Shown here: one piece after another, positions 52,132 through 60,693 of the stretch
How the letters are laid out: each line of letters opens with the position of its first letter
How positions within the stretch are numbered: the stretch's first letter is position 1
DNA from: Prodigiosinella aquatilis
GTDB lineage: Bacteria; Pseudomonadota; Gammaproteobacteria; Enterobacterales; Enterobacteriaceae
Assembly: GCA_030388725.1 (NCBI GenBank)
Contig: CP128857.1
Coordinates: 3,720,001-3,784,000, forward strand
DNA length: 64,000 bases
Reading direction: 5' to 3'
Position numbers and translations under genes: made by a program
The notes under the pieces: generated by a model
Databases searched by the model: none
What the model saw: only the letters and a program-made list of their open reading frames with translations
Told to the model about the DNA's origin: nothing

Positions 52132-53817
52132 ATGACTGAGACTGTAAGCAAAGCCGTCGCTCGCGTGGTGCGCGCCCCTCACGGCAGCGAATTGCACTGT
52201 GCCAACTGGCTGATTGAAGCCGCTTACCGCATGATCCAAAACAACCTCGACCCAGACGTAGCTGAGCGCCCAGAAGATCTGGTGGTCTATGGTGGGATTG
52301 GCAAGGCGGCACGCAACTGGGAATGTTTCGAACAAATTCTGCGCTCGCTCAAGGCGCTCCAGCCAGAAGAGACGTTGCTGGTACAGTCCGGCAAGCCGAT
52401 CGGGGTGTTCCGCACCCATGCCGACGCTCCGCGGGTGCTGATCGCCAACTCGAACCTGGTGCCCCACTGGGCCAACTGGGACCACTTTCATGAGCTGGAT
52501 AAGGCCGGTCTGATGATGTACGGCCAGATGACCGCCGGTTCGTGGATCTATATCGGCGCGCAAGGCATTGTGCAGGGAACCTATGAAACGTTTGTCGAAG
52601 CCGGCCGTCAGCATTACCACGACGACCTGCGTGGCAAATGGATCCTGACTGCCGGTCTGGGCGGCATGGGCGGTGCTCAGCCGCTGGCTGGTGTACTGGC
52701 TGGCGCTTCGGTACTGGCGGTGGAATGCCAGGAATCGCGCATCGATTTCCGTCTGCGAACCCATTATCTGGATTACAAAGCCTACGCTCTCGACGACGCT
52801 CTGCAAATGATCGCTGAAGCTAACCAGGCACAGCGCGCTATTTCGGTCGGCTTACTGGGCAATGCGGCTGAAGTGCTGCCGGAGCTGGTCAAGCGCGCCA
52901 AAGCTGGCGGTATGAAACCCGATATTGTCACCGATCAAACCTCAGCTCATGACCCGATCAATGGCTATCTGCCGATCGGCTGGACGCTGGATCAGTGGAC
53001 CCGGTTGCGTACCGAGGATCCACAGGCAGTGAATAAAGCCGCACGCGCCTCCATGGCGGTACATGTTCAGGCGATGCTCGACTTTTGCCATATGGGCATT
53101 CCAACCGTCGACTACGGTAACAACATTCGTCAGGTGGCGCTGGACGAAGGCATCAGCGATGCCTTTGATTTTCCTGGCTTCGTGCCCGCCTATATCCGTC
53201 CGTTGTTCTGTGAAGGTAAGGGGCCGTTCCGCTGGGTCGCCCTGTCCGGCGATCCGGAAGATATTTACAAGACGGATGCCAAACTCAAAGAACTGTTCCC
53301 GGACAACAAGAATCTGCACCGTTGGTTAGATATGGCACGCGAACGCATCGCCTTCCAGGGGTTGCCGGCCCGTATCTGCTGGCTGGGTCTTGGCGAACGT
53401 CATCTGGCTGGGCTGGCATTCAATGAAATGGTACGTAATGGCGAACTGAAAGCACCGATCGTTATCGGCCGCGACCACCTGGACTGCGGCTCGGTGGCCT
53501 CGCCCAACCGCGAAACCGAGTCGATGAAAGACGGATCTGATGCCGTATCCGACTGGCCGCTACTCAATGCGCTGCTCAGCACTGCCGGTGGCGCCACCTG
53601 GGTTAGCCTGCATCATGGCGGCGGCGTGGGCATGGGCTTCTCACAGCATGCCGGTCTGGTGATCGTCTGTGATGGCACCGAACAGGCTGACACCCGTCTG
53701 GGTCGCGTACTGTGGAACGACCCCGCTACTGGCGTAATGCGTCATGCTGATGCGGGCTATGACAGCGCCGTAGCCTGCGCCCATGCGCACGACCTGAATC
53801 TGCCGATGGTGAAGTAA
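52132..53817 (+). CDS. hutU: Urocanate hydratase
   Basis: 561 residues, standard length. NAD-binding core with GGMGGAQPLAGVLAGASVLAVE and CQESRIDFRL, and the family signature DHLDCGSVASPNRETE with the catalytic Cys. It converts urocanate to 4-imidazolone-5-propionate. Ribosome site AAGGAATAAG precedes the ATG. hutI and hutG, needed for the next steps to glutamate, are not in the window. Confidence 0.97.
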   Translation: MTETVSKAVARVVRAPHGSELHCANWLIEAAYRMIQNNLDPDVAERPEDLVVYGGIGKAARNWECFEQILRSLKALQPEETLLVQSGKPIGVFRTHADAPRVLIANSNLVPHWANWDHFHELDKAGLMMYGQMTAGSWIYIGAQGIVQGTYETFVEAGRQHYHDDLRGKWILTAGLGGMGGAQPLAGVLAGASVLAVECQESRIDFRLRTHYLDYKAYALDDALQMIAEANQAQRAISVGLLGNAAEVLPELVKRAKAGGMKPDIVTDQTSAHDPINGYLPIGWTLDQWTRLRTEDPQAVNKAARASMAVHVQAMLDFCHMGIPTVDYGNNIRQVALDEGISDAFDFPGFVPAYIRPLFCEGKGPFRWVALSGDPEDIYKTDAKLKELFPDNKNLHRWLDMARERIAFQGLPARICWLGLGERHLAGLAFNEMVRNGELKAPIVIGRDHLDCGSVASPNRETESMKDGSDAVSDWPLLNALLSTAGGATWVSLHHGGGVGMGFSQHAGLVIVCDGTEQADTRLGRVLWNDPATGVMRHADAGYDSAVACAHAHDLNLPMVK

Positions 53818-53844
53818 TCCCTGACAGACCGTTGACAAACCTAC

Positions 53845-53968
53845 GTATAGCGTCGGAACGGTGATAATGAGAAAGAGGAGTAAGCATCCGCGCCAGGGAT
53901 GAAGCGGTTTGAGCTTACAGGGAGAGACTTGCAGCGTCTTTATGATCTTCTCATTATCACCGCTATAC
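53845..53968. repeat. Palindromic intergenic repeat between hutU and hisC-like gene
   Basis: GTATAGCG (53845-53852) and ACGGTGATAATGAGAA (53858-53873) pair with TTCTCATTATCACCG (53948-53962) and CGCTATAC (53961-53968), with a six-base bulge on the left. The interior contains CCGCGCCAGGGATG and GAGCTTACAGGG. I recall such palindromes with this interior in soft-rot genomes. As RNA it would form a long hairpin that could stabilise or end the hutHU message. Confidence 0.7.
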
Positions 53969-54035
53969 ATGCTTTGTCATCAAACGCGTTTGATATTATC
54001 GCTGCCCCTCCACGCGATTCAATCTGGAGACCATT

Positions 54036-55148
54036 ATGTCCGAGCAGTTGATTAATACGTTGGTTCGTAAAGAAGCACGACAGTTGGGTGCCTATAACGC
54101 CGGGCTGTCCGATGAAGCAGTTCGTGCCCACTATAACGTGGATACCATTGCGCGTCTGGCCAGTAATGAAAATCCGCTGGGAGCCAGTCCACAGGTGATA
54201 ACCGCGTTGCAGGAGAGTGCCCGCCTCAGCGCCATTTACCCGGATCCCAGCAGCCAGCAGCTACGCGATGCACTGGCGCAGACCAGCGGCGTAGACGCCA
54301 ACCGGGTGATTATCGGCAACGGATCGGAAGACTTGCTCAAACTCCTGTGTCTGGCCTTCGTTAACCCTGGTGACCGGGTAGTGACACTGCTACCGTCGTT
54401 CGGTCTGCATCTGATTTACCCACAGATGATGGGAGCCAATGTCACTGGTGTACCGGTCAATGCCCAGATGGCATTTGATGTCGCAGCCTGGCAACAAGCA
54501 TTGCGGACTCCGGCTAAAATGGTCATGTTCAGCAACCCATCCAACCCAGTCGGCTGCATGCTGGACCGCGACGGCTTCCAGCGCCTGGTTGACAGTGCGC
54601 CACAAGATTGTCTGCTGGTCATCGATGAGGCCTATTACGAATATTGCGCACAGTTGGATGGCTATCCCGATAGCCTGGCAGTGCTGCAACACCAGTCGCG
54701 GCCATGGGTCGTATTGCGTACTTTTTCCAAAGCTTATGGTCTGGCAGGGCTGCGCGTCGGCTACGGACTGGCCAGCGATCCCGCGTTGGTCGATATTCTC
54801 AACCGGGTGCGCACACCATTCAATATCAACCGTTCAGCCCAGGCAGCGGCTATCGCCGCCCTGCACGATAGTGACCACACCGCACGCAGCGTAGCCCACG
54901 TCAGCGCTCAGCGTACCTGGTTGGCAGATCAATTGACTCAACTCCGGTTACAGGTGGTGCCGTCAAGCGCCAACTTCCTGTTCTTCCGTACTGCGTGGGA
55001 TAGCGCCGCGCTGGCTCAGCGGCTACTGCCATTTGGTGTGATTGTCAAACCCTGGCTGGAGCCGGGTTATACCCATTGGATCCGCGTCTCGGTGGGTAGC
55101 GCGGTCGACAATCAACGTTTCATCAGTGCGCTCAGGCAGGTACTATGA
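54036..55148 (+). CDS. HisC-type PLP aminotransferase
   Basis: 370 residues, fold type I. Substrate/PLP motifs: SNENPLGASP, GNGSEDLL, NPSNPVG, IDEAYYEY and the PLP lysine in RTFSKAYGLAGLRVGYG. It belongs to the histidinol-phosphate aminotransferase family; ~370 residues is nearer the HisC2/aromatic type than the enterobacterial biosynthetic HisC. Here it follows hutHU rather than a his operon, so a catabolic transamination of histidine or an imidazolyl amino compound is likelier (inference). Its stop overlaps the next start by four bases. Confidence 0.82.
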   Translation: MSEQLINTLVRKEARQLGAYNAGLSDEAVRAHYNVDTIARLASNENPLGASPQVITALQESARLSAIYPDPSSQQLRDALAQTSGVDANRVIIGNGSEDLLKLLCLAFVNPGDRVVTLLPSFGLHLIYPQMMGANVTGVPVNAQMAFDVAAWQQALRTPAKMVMFSNPSNPVGCMLDRDGFQRLVDSAPQDCLLVIDEAYYEYCAQLDGYPDSLAVLQHQSRPWVVLRTFSKAYGLAGLRVGYGLASDPALVDILNRVRTPFNINRSAQAAAIAALHDSDHTARSVAHVSAQRTWLADQLTQLRLQVVPSSANFLFFRTAWDSAALAQRLLPFGVIVKPWLEPGYTHWIRVSVGSAVDNQRFISALRQVL

Positions 55149-56296
55149 TCTTAAATCTCGACGACTTTCGGACGCAGGCCCGACGGGTACTGCCTGGATT
55201 CGCATTCAGTTATGTGGATGGCGGGGCAGATGATGAACGCACGCTGGCGCATAACCGAACCGTATTCGAACGCTGGCAATTCGTGCCACCAGTGCTCAAG
55301 GACTGTAGCCAGCGGGATCTGAGCGTAGTTCTGGGCCGGGAGACTTTGTGCGCCCCCTTGCTCATCGCCCCTACTGGCTATAACGGCATGCTACGTTATC
55401 AGGCTGATCTGATGCTGGCACGTGCCGCACGCCGTGCTGGCATCAGCCTAATCCAGAGCACCGTCTCCACCGCCTCGCTGGAAGAGGTGGCAGCCGACGG
55501 TCAGGGCCATCACTGGTTTCAATTGTATGTCCTCAAAGATCGCCGCGTAACCGTCGATCTGCTCACCCGCGCTCGCGCCGCCGGTTGCACCACACTGGTG
55601 GTATCGGTGGACGCGGTACATTTCGGCAATCGGGAACGAGACAAACGCCACTACCGGCGGCCGATGAAACTGTCGCTGCGCAGCTTGCTCGATGTGGCGC
55701 GCCGGCCAGGCTGGGTCTGGCGTACCTTAAAACCACAGGGTATGCCGGGCTTCGGCAACCTAAAACCCTACCTGCCACCACAATACCAACGTGGTGTCGG
55801 CGGTGCAGCCTATTTTGCCGAGCAGATGGACACGACCCTCAACTGGGAAACACTAAGTTGGCTGCGTCAGCAATGGCAGGGAGATCTATTGATCAAAGGG
55901 ATCATGACGGTAGAGGATGCGCGTCAGGCGATGACGCTGGGGGCGGATGGTGTCGTGCTATCCAACCACGGTGGCCGTCAGTTGGACGGTAGCATCAGCC
56001 CGATGCTGGTACTGCCGGACATCCGCCACGCACTGGGTGAGCAGGCGATCATTCTCATTGACAGTGGTTTTCGCCGCGGTACTGATGTCGTCAAGGCACT
56101 GGCGTTGGGTGCCAACGCCGTACTGCTGGGACGCCCTTTGCTGTATGCGGTGGCTGCCGCCGGTGAAGCCGGTGCACATCAGGCGTTATCCATCCTGTAC
56201 GCTGAAATCGATCGCACGCTGGCACAGCTAGGTTGCCGTTGCATCAATGAGCTAGGCCCGCATCTGCTGCGGGAAAACCTCCCGACACTACGTTGA
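55145..56296 (+). CDS. FMN-dependent alpha-hydroxy-acid oxidase/dehydrogenase
   Basis: 383 residues of the LldD/glycolate oxidase family. N-terminal FAFSYVDGGADDERT, LLIAPTGYNGMLR; the active-site SNHGGRQLDG carries the catalytic His, and the FMN phosphate loop is IDSGFRRGTDVVKALALGA. Unlike LldD it is cytosolic-looking. Overlaps the aminotransferase by four bases, so both probably act in one pathway, for instance imidazolyl-lactate/imidazolyl-pyruvate interconversion (hypothesis). Confidence 0.85.
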   Translation: MILNLDDFRTQARRVLPGFAFSYVDGGADDERTLAHNRTVFERWQFVPPVLKDCSQRDLSVVLGRETLCAPLLIAPTGYNGMLRYQADLMLARAARRAGISLIQSTVSTASLEEVAADGQGHHWFQLYVLKDRRVTVDLLTRARAAGCTTLVVSVDAVHFGNRERDKRHYRRPMKLSLRSLLDVARRPGWVWRTLKPQGMPGFGNLKPYLPPQYQRGVGGAAYFAEQMDTTLNWETLSWLRQQWQGDLLIKGIMTVEDARQAMTLGADGVVLSNHGGRQLDGSISPMLVLPDIRHALGEQAIILIDSGFRRGTDVVKALALGANAVLLGRPLLYAVAAAGEAGAHQALSILYAEIDRTLAQLGCRCINELGPHLLRENLPTLR

Positions 56297-56326
56297 AGCG
56301 GCGTGAACTCCCTCACTGCCATATCA

Positions 56327-56348
56327 AACCGGCCGTACATGGCCGGTT
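56327..56348. terminator. Hairpin between convergent oxidase and SDR genes
   Basis: AACCGGCC (56327-56334) pairs perfectly with GGCCGGTT (56341-56348), loop GTACAT. It starts 31 bases after the oxidase stop and touches the SDR stop. No strong T run on either side, so its efficiency is uncertain. Confidence 0.5.
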
Positions 56349-57111
56349 CAGATCGCCGCCAGATATCCCCCATCGATATACAGTACCTGACCGGTTATAT
56401 AGCGCGCCGCATCAGAGCACAGAAAAATTACCGCACCAACCAGATCATCCAGCTCACCGAAGCGTCCTTGCGGAATCTTTTGCAGCATCGCCTCGCACCA
56501 CTGGGTATCCTGATAGAACACTGCGGTTAGATCGGTGCTGAAATAACCAGGCCCGATACCATTAACCCGGATACCGTCACGCGCCCACTCAGTGCTCAGG
56601 GTGTGGGTCAGCCCCACCAGTCCCGACTTCGACGCGCCGTAAGCCGCTGCGCCCGGCACACCCACCTGGCTGGTCAGCGAACACAGATTGATGATCGAAC
56701 CGCCGCTATTTTTCACCATAAACCGGGCGGCAGCCTGAGCCGTAAAAAAGCCCCCTTCAGGTTGGTGTCAACAATGCGCTGCCATAGCGCCTCATCCAGA
56801 TCCAGTGACGGACATACCTGCTCAGTGCCCGCATTGTTAATCAGAATATCCGGGGCAACATCCAGTGCGGCAAACACCGGCGAAATCTGCGCGGTGTTTG
56901 CCACATCCAGCAACACGCCCTGCGCACCGGCATCCACCTGACGCAGGTGCGACAGCGCCGCCGACAGGCTGTCTTGATCGCGTCCGGTAATGGTCACCAT
57001 AGCACCCGCCTCGGCCAGTCCCAGTGCTAGCGCATGGCCAATACCACGCGTGCCGCCGGTCACCAGCGCATGCCGGCCCTGTAACGAAAAAGTCTGCATA
57101 CGCGCATTCAT
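56348..57111 (-). pseudogene. Short-chain dehydrogenase split by a frameshift at T6A
   Basis: Two adjacent frames make one SDR. 56713-57111 has TGGTRGIGHALALGL (cofactor loop) and NNAGTEQ up to DTNLKGAF. 56348-56719 has SIINLCSLTSQVGVPGAAAYGASKSG (catalytic Ser, Tyr, Lys) to VLYIDGGYLAAI. They join perfectly if one extra T is read at about 56744-56750, where the zero frame is T TTT TTA. Either it is a single-base deletion in a homopolymer or -1 slippage restores the protein. The ATG overlaps the stop of the small Zn-ADH remnant. Last gene of the minus-strand operon. Confidence 0.75.
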
Positions 57112-57299
57112 GACCGGATCACCAATTTAAGATAGGGACTCTTGCCCTCGATAAGATGGTCATAAGTCTGAGGCACCGCGTCCAGCGGGATTGACCGCGC
57201 CACCAATCCCCACAGCTGCACCAGCCCTGCCGCGACGACCGGCTCGGCGACCGACGCCACACGTAGATCACCAATGCCGTATAACCGTACCACCTTCAT
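57108..57299 (-). pseudogene. Zn-dependent alcohol dehydrogenase with large internal deletion
   Basis: 63 residues. The start MKVVRLYGIGDLRVASVAEP is the N-terminus of a medium-chain dehydrogenase. From about residue 25 the sequence (LVARSIPLDAVPQTYDHLIEG and SPYLKLVI) is the C-terminus of the same family. About 280 residues with both zinc sites and the Rossmann fold are missing, in frame. No activity is expected. It overlaps the SDR start by four bases, so the deletion keeps coupling intact. Confidence 0.78.
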
Positions 57300-57309
57300 A
57301 CTTCGCTCC

Positions 57310-58596
57310 TTAAATCAGTTGCTGCAACCACTGATTGAACGCGTCATCGCCCTCGCTACCGAGCATCACAGCCAAAGACAGACCTAGCGGCGAACTGACC
57401 GACGTATGCCCACTACCTCCACCGGCTCGCAAATCCAGCACCAGCATCGGACAGCAGAATAACGCCAGCCGCACGATGCGCTGCCAGTGCCGGGGTAACC
57501 AACCACGCGCCTTCAGCTCGCGCAGCAGAGGACGCCAGTAGCCCTCGCCCTTACTATTGAGGAACGCGGCACGCAGTGGCGTCAGTTGCCAGTCGTGCTG
57601 CACCTCAAGGGTATCACCGCGTCGTTTAACACTGACCTGATAACAATCCGTCGCCTGCGCTGGCTCATATAGCCAGTGCGGATGGGCAAAAATATTGTGG
57701 AACGTGGCCTTAACCTCCGCCAACAGCGCTGGAATATGGCTGCCAGCAAACGCCGGGTCGAAACTCACCAATTGTGGCTGATCAGCATGGGTATCAAACC
57801 ACACATTCGCATTATGGGCATCACCGTGCGCCACCACCACGCCGTGGTTAGCCAGACGTCCCGGCGCCAGCACCACTGCGGCCTCCAAAAACAGTTGGCG
57901 CAACGTATGACCATAACGCACCCCGTTGATTTCCCATTGCAAATTGCTCAACGTTTGCCAACTGAGCGATTCGTCACCCAGTTTAAAGGTTTGATCCACA
58001 TAGAACCGTTTGACACGGCCACCGAGTCCCGGCGTATCGCCAGGGGACACCAGCCGGTGATAGAACAATTGATGAATCGGTTCCATCACCACGTCGGCGG
58101 CCTGCCCCGGTTGCAATGTCGGCAAGGTAAGGGCCAGGATTTCGGCGTCGGCACGCTGTTGTGCATCCACCACTGCGCCCATCCCATCCCAGTCGCCACT
58201 CAGCTCGATATCACGGCACACGTCCGCCAGCCGACGATCATTGCGCAGTTGATACAATAAAATTTGCCGCCCCGGTTCACCACAGGCATACAGCGGTACA
58301 TCCACCCGGAAACCGTGATCGCGCAGCAACCCAGCACGGTAATACTCCTCAATGGTGTGGTCTTCACCCTCTTCATGGTGGTATTTGAAGAACAGTGTGC
58401 GATCATCCGCCAACGTGACGCGGCCGTTCAGTGAATTCAAACTGTACTGGTCGCGGTTAATCTCCAGATGGCGAGCAGGTATGCCGACGACTTCCCCAAT
58501 CAGCTGACACAGCTTGTCACTCGCCGGTTGCCATTTTCCAGCACGCGCCAGTGTCCGGGCTTGCGCGGCCAGTGGTTCGCGGCAGGCCTCAGGCAT
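57310..58596 (-). CDS. Aminoglycoside-phosphotransferase-like (APH-fold) kinase
   Basis: 428 residues from ATG 58596, with GAAGGA inside the hisD-like 3' end as ribosome site; the start overlaps the stop by eight bases. The catalytic loop HGDAHNANVWFD (HGDxxxxN) and the metal-binding Asp in VSFDPAFAG show an APH/choline-kinase fold. Residues ~60-75 (GRVTLADDRTLFFKYHHEE) hold the ATP-binding Lys. No resistance gene is implied. In this context a sugar, amine or alcohol kinase of the same pathway is plausible; substrate unknown. Confidence 0.72.
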   Translation of the reverse strand: MPEACREPLAAQARTLARAGKWQPASDKLCQLIGEVVGIPARHLEINRDQYSLNSLNGRVTLADDRTLFFKYHHEEGEDHTIEEYYRAGLLRDHGFRVDVPLYACGEPGRQILLYQLRNDRRLADVCRDIELSGDWDGMGAVVDAQQRADAEILALTLPTLQPGQAADVVMEPIHQLFYHRLVSPGDTPGLGGRVKRFYVDQTFKLGDESLSWQTLSNLQWEINGVRYGHTLRQLFLEAAVVLAPGRLANHGVVVAHGDAHNANVWFDTHADQPQLVSFDPAFAGSHIPALLAEVKATFHNIFAHPHWLYEPAQATDCYQVSVKRRGDTLEVQHDWQLTPLRAAFLNSKGEGYWRPLLRELKARGWLPRHWQRIVRLALFCCPMLVLDLRAGGGSGHTSVSSPLGLSLAVMLGSEGDDAFNQWLQQLI

Positions 58597-59917
58597 TGTT
58601 TTTTCCTTCCAGTAGTCGCTTGCGTACATCGGAAACTGCCAGCGCATGTCCCGGAAAACCTTCGTATTCGGCGAAACGCTTGGCCTTGACGGCCAGTGGG
58701 TCATAACCCGCGGCAGTGACATAACCGATGGAGATGCGCTTCATGTAATCAAACACTGACAGCGGCCCGGCCGTTTTAGCCGCACCGTTGGTGGGCAGTA
58801 CCGCGTTAGGGCCCAACACAAAGTTACCTAAAGTGATCGGAGTATAATTGCCCAACAAGATCTCACCGGCATTGCGAATCTTCGTCATCACCGCCATTGG
58901 CTCGGCGGCCAGGATTTCCAAATGCTCTGGGGCATACTGGTTAACGAATTCCACTGCGGTGGCGAAATCACGGGTCAGCACCACGCCGCCGTGATCGCCG
59001 CCCAGGACTTTCTGCGAGAACTCGGCGCGTTTTTCGGTCTGCTGCGCCCAGTAACCGGGCAAAGCGGCGATGGCCTGCTCCGCCACGCGGCGGCTGGAGG
59101 TCACCAGATAAGCGGATGAGTCAGGACCGTGTTCCGATTCAATCAGTAAATCGAGTGCCGCCAATGCGCCATCTACGCTGTCGTCCGCCAGAATCAGACT
59201 TTCGCTTGGGCCGGCTGGCACACCCGGATCAAGCAGGTGGGTCAGTTGACGCTTGGCTGCCACGACCCACGGGCTGCCTGGACCGACGATTTTCAGACAC
59301 TTTGGCACGCTCTGGGTGCCGTAGGCCACTGCCGCCACGCCCTGAGCGCCACCACATTTGTAAATTTCCGTGATACCCACCAGACGCGCCGCCACCAGAG
59401 TCGCGTCATCCACCTTGCCGTCCGGTCCCGGCGGGGTAATAACAATTGCGCGCGGAACACCGGCCACCACGGCCGGCACCGCCGTCATGACCAACACGCT
59501 AGGGAATGAGCCTTTGCCGCGCGGCACATAACAAGCCACTGCGTCGATCGGCACATGGCGATCGCCAGCAAAGGCACCTGGCTGCATTTCCTTGAGCCAC
59601 ATCTCTTCCGGTTTCTGAGCCTCGTGAAAAGCACGCACGTTTTCCACCGCAAAGCGGATCGATTCGATCACTTCCGGGTCCATGCGTGCAAAAGCGTCGT
59701 CGAACTCACTTTCTTCAGCACGGATAGCGAAATGTTCCGGCTGCACACCATCGAATTCACGGGCGAAACGGATTAGCGCCGCATCACCTTCCTGCTGTAC
59801 CGCGGCAATAATCGGCACCACACGTTCGGTGAAGAATGACAGATCGGATTCAGTACGTTTGAACAGTTCGGCGGGCAGCGTATCTGACGCCGACAGATCA
59901 TGAAAAGTTACAGCCAT
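58589..59917 (-). CDS. Histidinol-dehydrogenase-family protein (divergent HisD paralogue)
   Basis: 442 residues from the ATG at 59917, seven bases after AAAGGA; another ATG two codons upstream is too close to the site. HisD fold with DAVACYVPRG, YKCGGAQGVAAVAYGT, GPSESLILAD and YAPEHLEI (the catalytic Glu-His pair kept). The zinc/substrate positions differ from biosynthetic HisD: QAEHG reads ESEHG, the G-D-Y position is G-N-F, and the His of GTNHVLPT is Ala (GPNAVLPT); EGFPGH keeps the last His. Non-histidine-biosynthesis members exist (for example the sulfopropanediol dehydrogenase HpsN). It probably oxidises an alcohol imported by the adjacent ABC system. Confidence 0.85.
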   Translation of the reverse strand: MAVTFHDLSASDTLPAELFKRTESDLSFFTERVVPIIAAVQQEGDAALIRFAREFDGVQPEHFAIRAEESEFDDAFARMDPEVIESIRFAVENVRAFHEAQKPEEMWLKEMQPGAFAGDRHVPIDAVACYVPRGKGSFPSVLVMTAVPAVVAGVPRAIVITPPGPDGKVDDATLVAARLVGITEIYKCGGAQGVAAVAYGTQSVPKCLKIVGPGSPWVVAAKRQLTHLLDPGVPAGPSESLILADDSVDGALAALDLLIESEHGPDSSAYLVTSSRRVAEQAIAALPGYWAQQTEKRAEFSQKVLGGDHGGVVLTRDFATAVEFVNQYAPEHLEILAAEPMAVMTKIRNAGEILLGNYTPITLGNFVLGPNAVLPTNGAAKTAGPLSVFDYMKRISIGYVTAAGYDPLAVKAKRFAEYEGFPGHALAVSDVRKRLLEGKNNA

Positions 59918-59928
59918 CTTCATTTCCT

Positions 59929-60693
59929 TTATTCATTAGCCAGTGTTGGATGGCGTATGCGATCCAGAACACGATGTTGTAGGTCAATAAATTCAGTCTC
60001 TCGGCTTAACGCCTCTACGCGTGGGCGTGGCAAGCCAACATCGAAAGTCGTCTCTATAACGCCTGATCCCATCACCACAATACGATCAGACAGCCACACT
60101 GCCTCCTCAATATCGTGGGTGACGAACATCACCGTCAGACGGTGCTTTTCCCAGATTTCAATCAACAGTTGCTGCATCTGGTGACGCGTCATGGCGTCCA
60201 ACGCACCGAACGGCTCGTCCATCAACAGGATCTTCGGACGGTAAGACAGCGCACGTGCAATCGCCACGCGCTGCTTCATGCCACCAGACAGCTCGCCGGG
60301 CCAACGGTCGCCGGCGTTGTCGAGTTTCACCAGTTCCAGGTGTTGCTGAGCGATATCACGGCACTGACTGGCGGGGATGCCAGCCGCTTTGAGGGCGAAT
60401 TCAATATTCTGACGCGCGGTCAGCCAGGGCAACAAGGTGTAGGATTGGAACACCACACCACGATCGATGCCGGGACCGGTGATCGACTGCCCATCCACCA
60501 GCACGTCGCCGCTGTCGAACTCTTCCAGTCCGGCGGCGATAGACAGCAACGTACTTTTGCCACAACCCGAGGCACCGACAATCGACACGAACTCGTTATC
60601 ATGCAGGGTCAGGTCGATACCGTGCAGCACGCGGCGGCGCGTTTTGCCCAACGGAAAACTTTTTTCCAGCGTTTGCAGGGTTAAGGTCGCCAT
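59929..60693 (-). CDS. ABC transporter ATPase (nitrate/sulfonate/taurine type)
   Basis: 254 residues. Walker A GASGCGKST, Q-loop VFQSYTLLPW, signature LSGGMKQRVA, Walker B ILLMDEPFGALD, H-loop THD. SsuB/TauB/NrtD-like. Its ATG shares one base with the permease stop. Powers the importer encoded with the two genes upstream. Confidence 0.93.
   Translation of the reverse strand: MATLTLQTLEKSFPLGKTRRRVLHGIDLTLHDNEFVSIVGASGCGKSTLLSIAAGLEEFDSGDVLVDGQSITGPGIDRGVVFQSYTLLPWLTARQNIEFALKAAGIPASQCRDIAQQHLELVKLDNAGDRWPGELSGGMKQRVAIARALSYRPKILLMDEPFGALDAMTRHQMQQLLIEIWEKHRLTVMFVTHDIEEAVWLSDRIVVMGSGVIETTFDVGLPRPRVEALSRETEFIDLQHRVLDRIRHPTLANE

Noticed and set aside
49447..53817. Ordinary complete hut operon
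   Set aside because: hutI, hutG/hutF and hutT are absent and the neighbours are HisC-, LldD-, HisD- and ABC-type genes, so it is not the standard pathway layout.
57310..58596. Aminoglycoside resistance gene
   Set aside because: Only the general APH kinase fold is seen; the metabolic operon context and divergent sequence do not support resistance.
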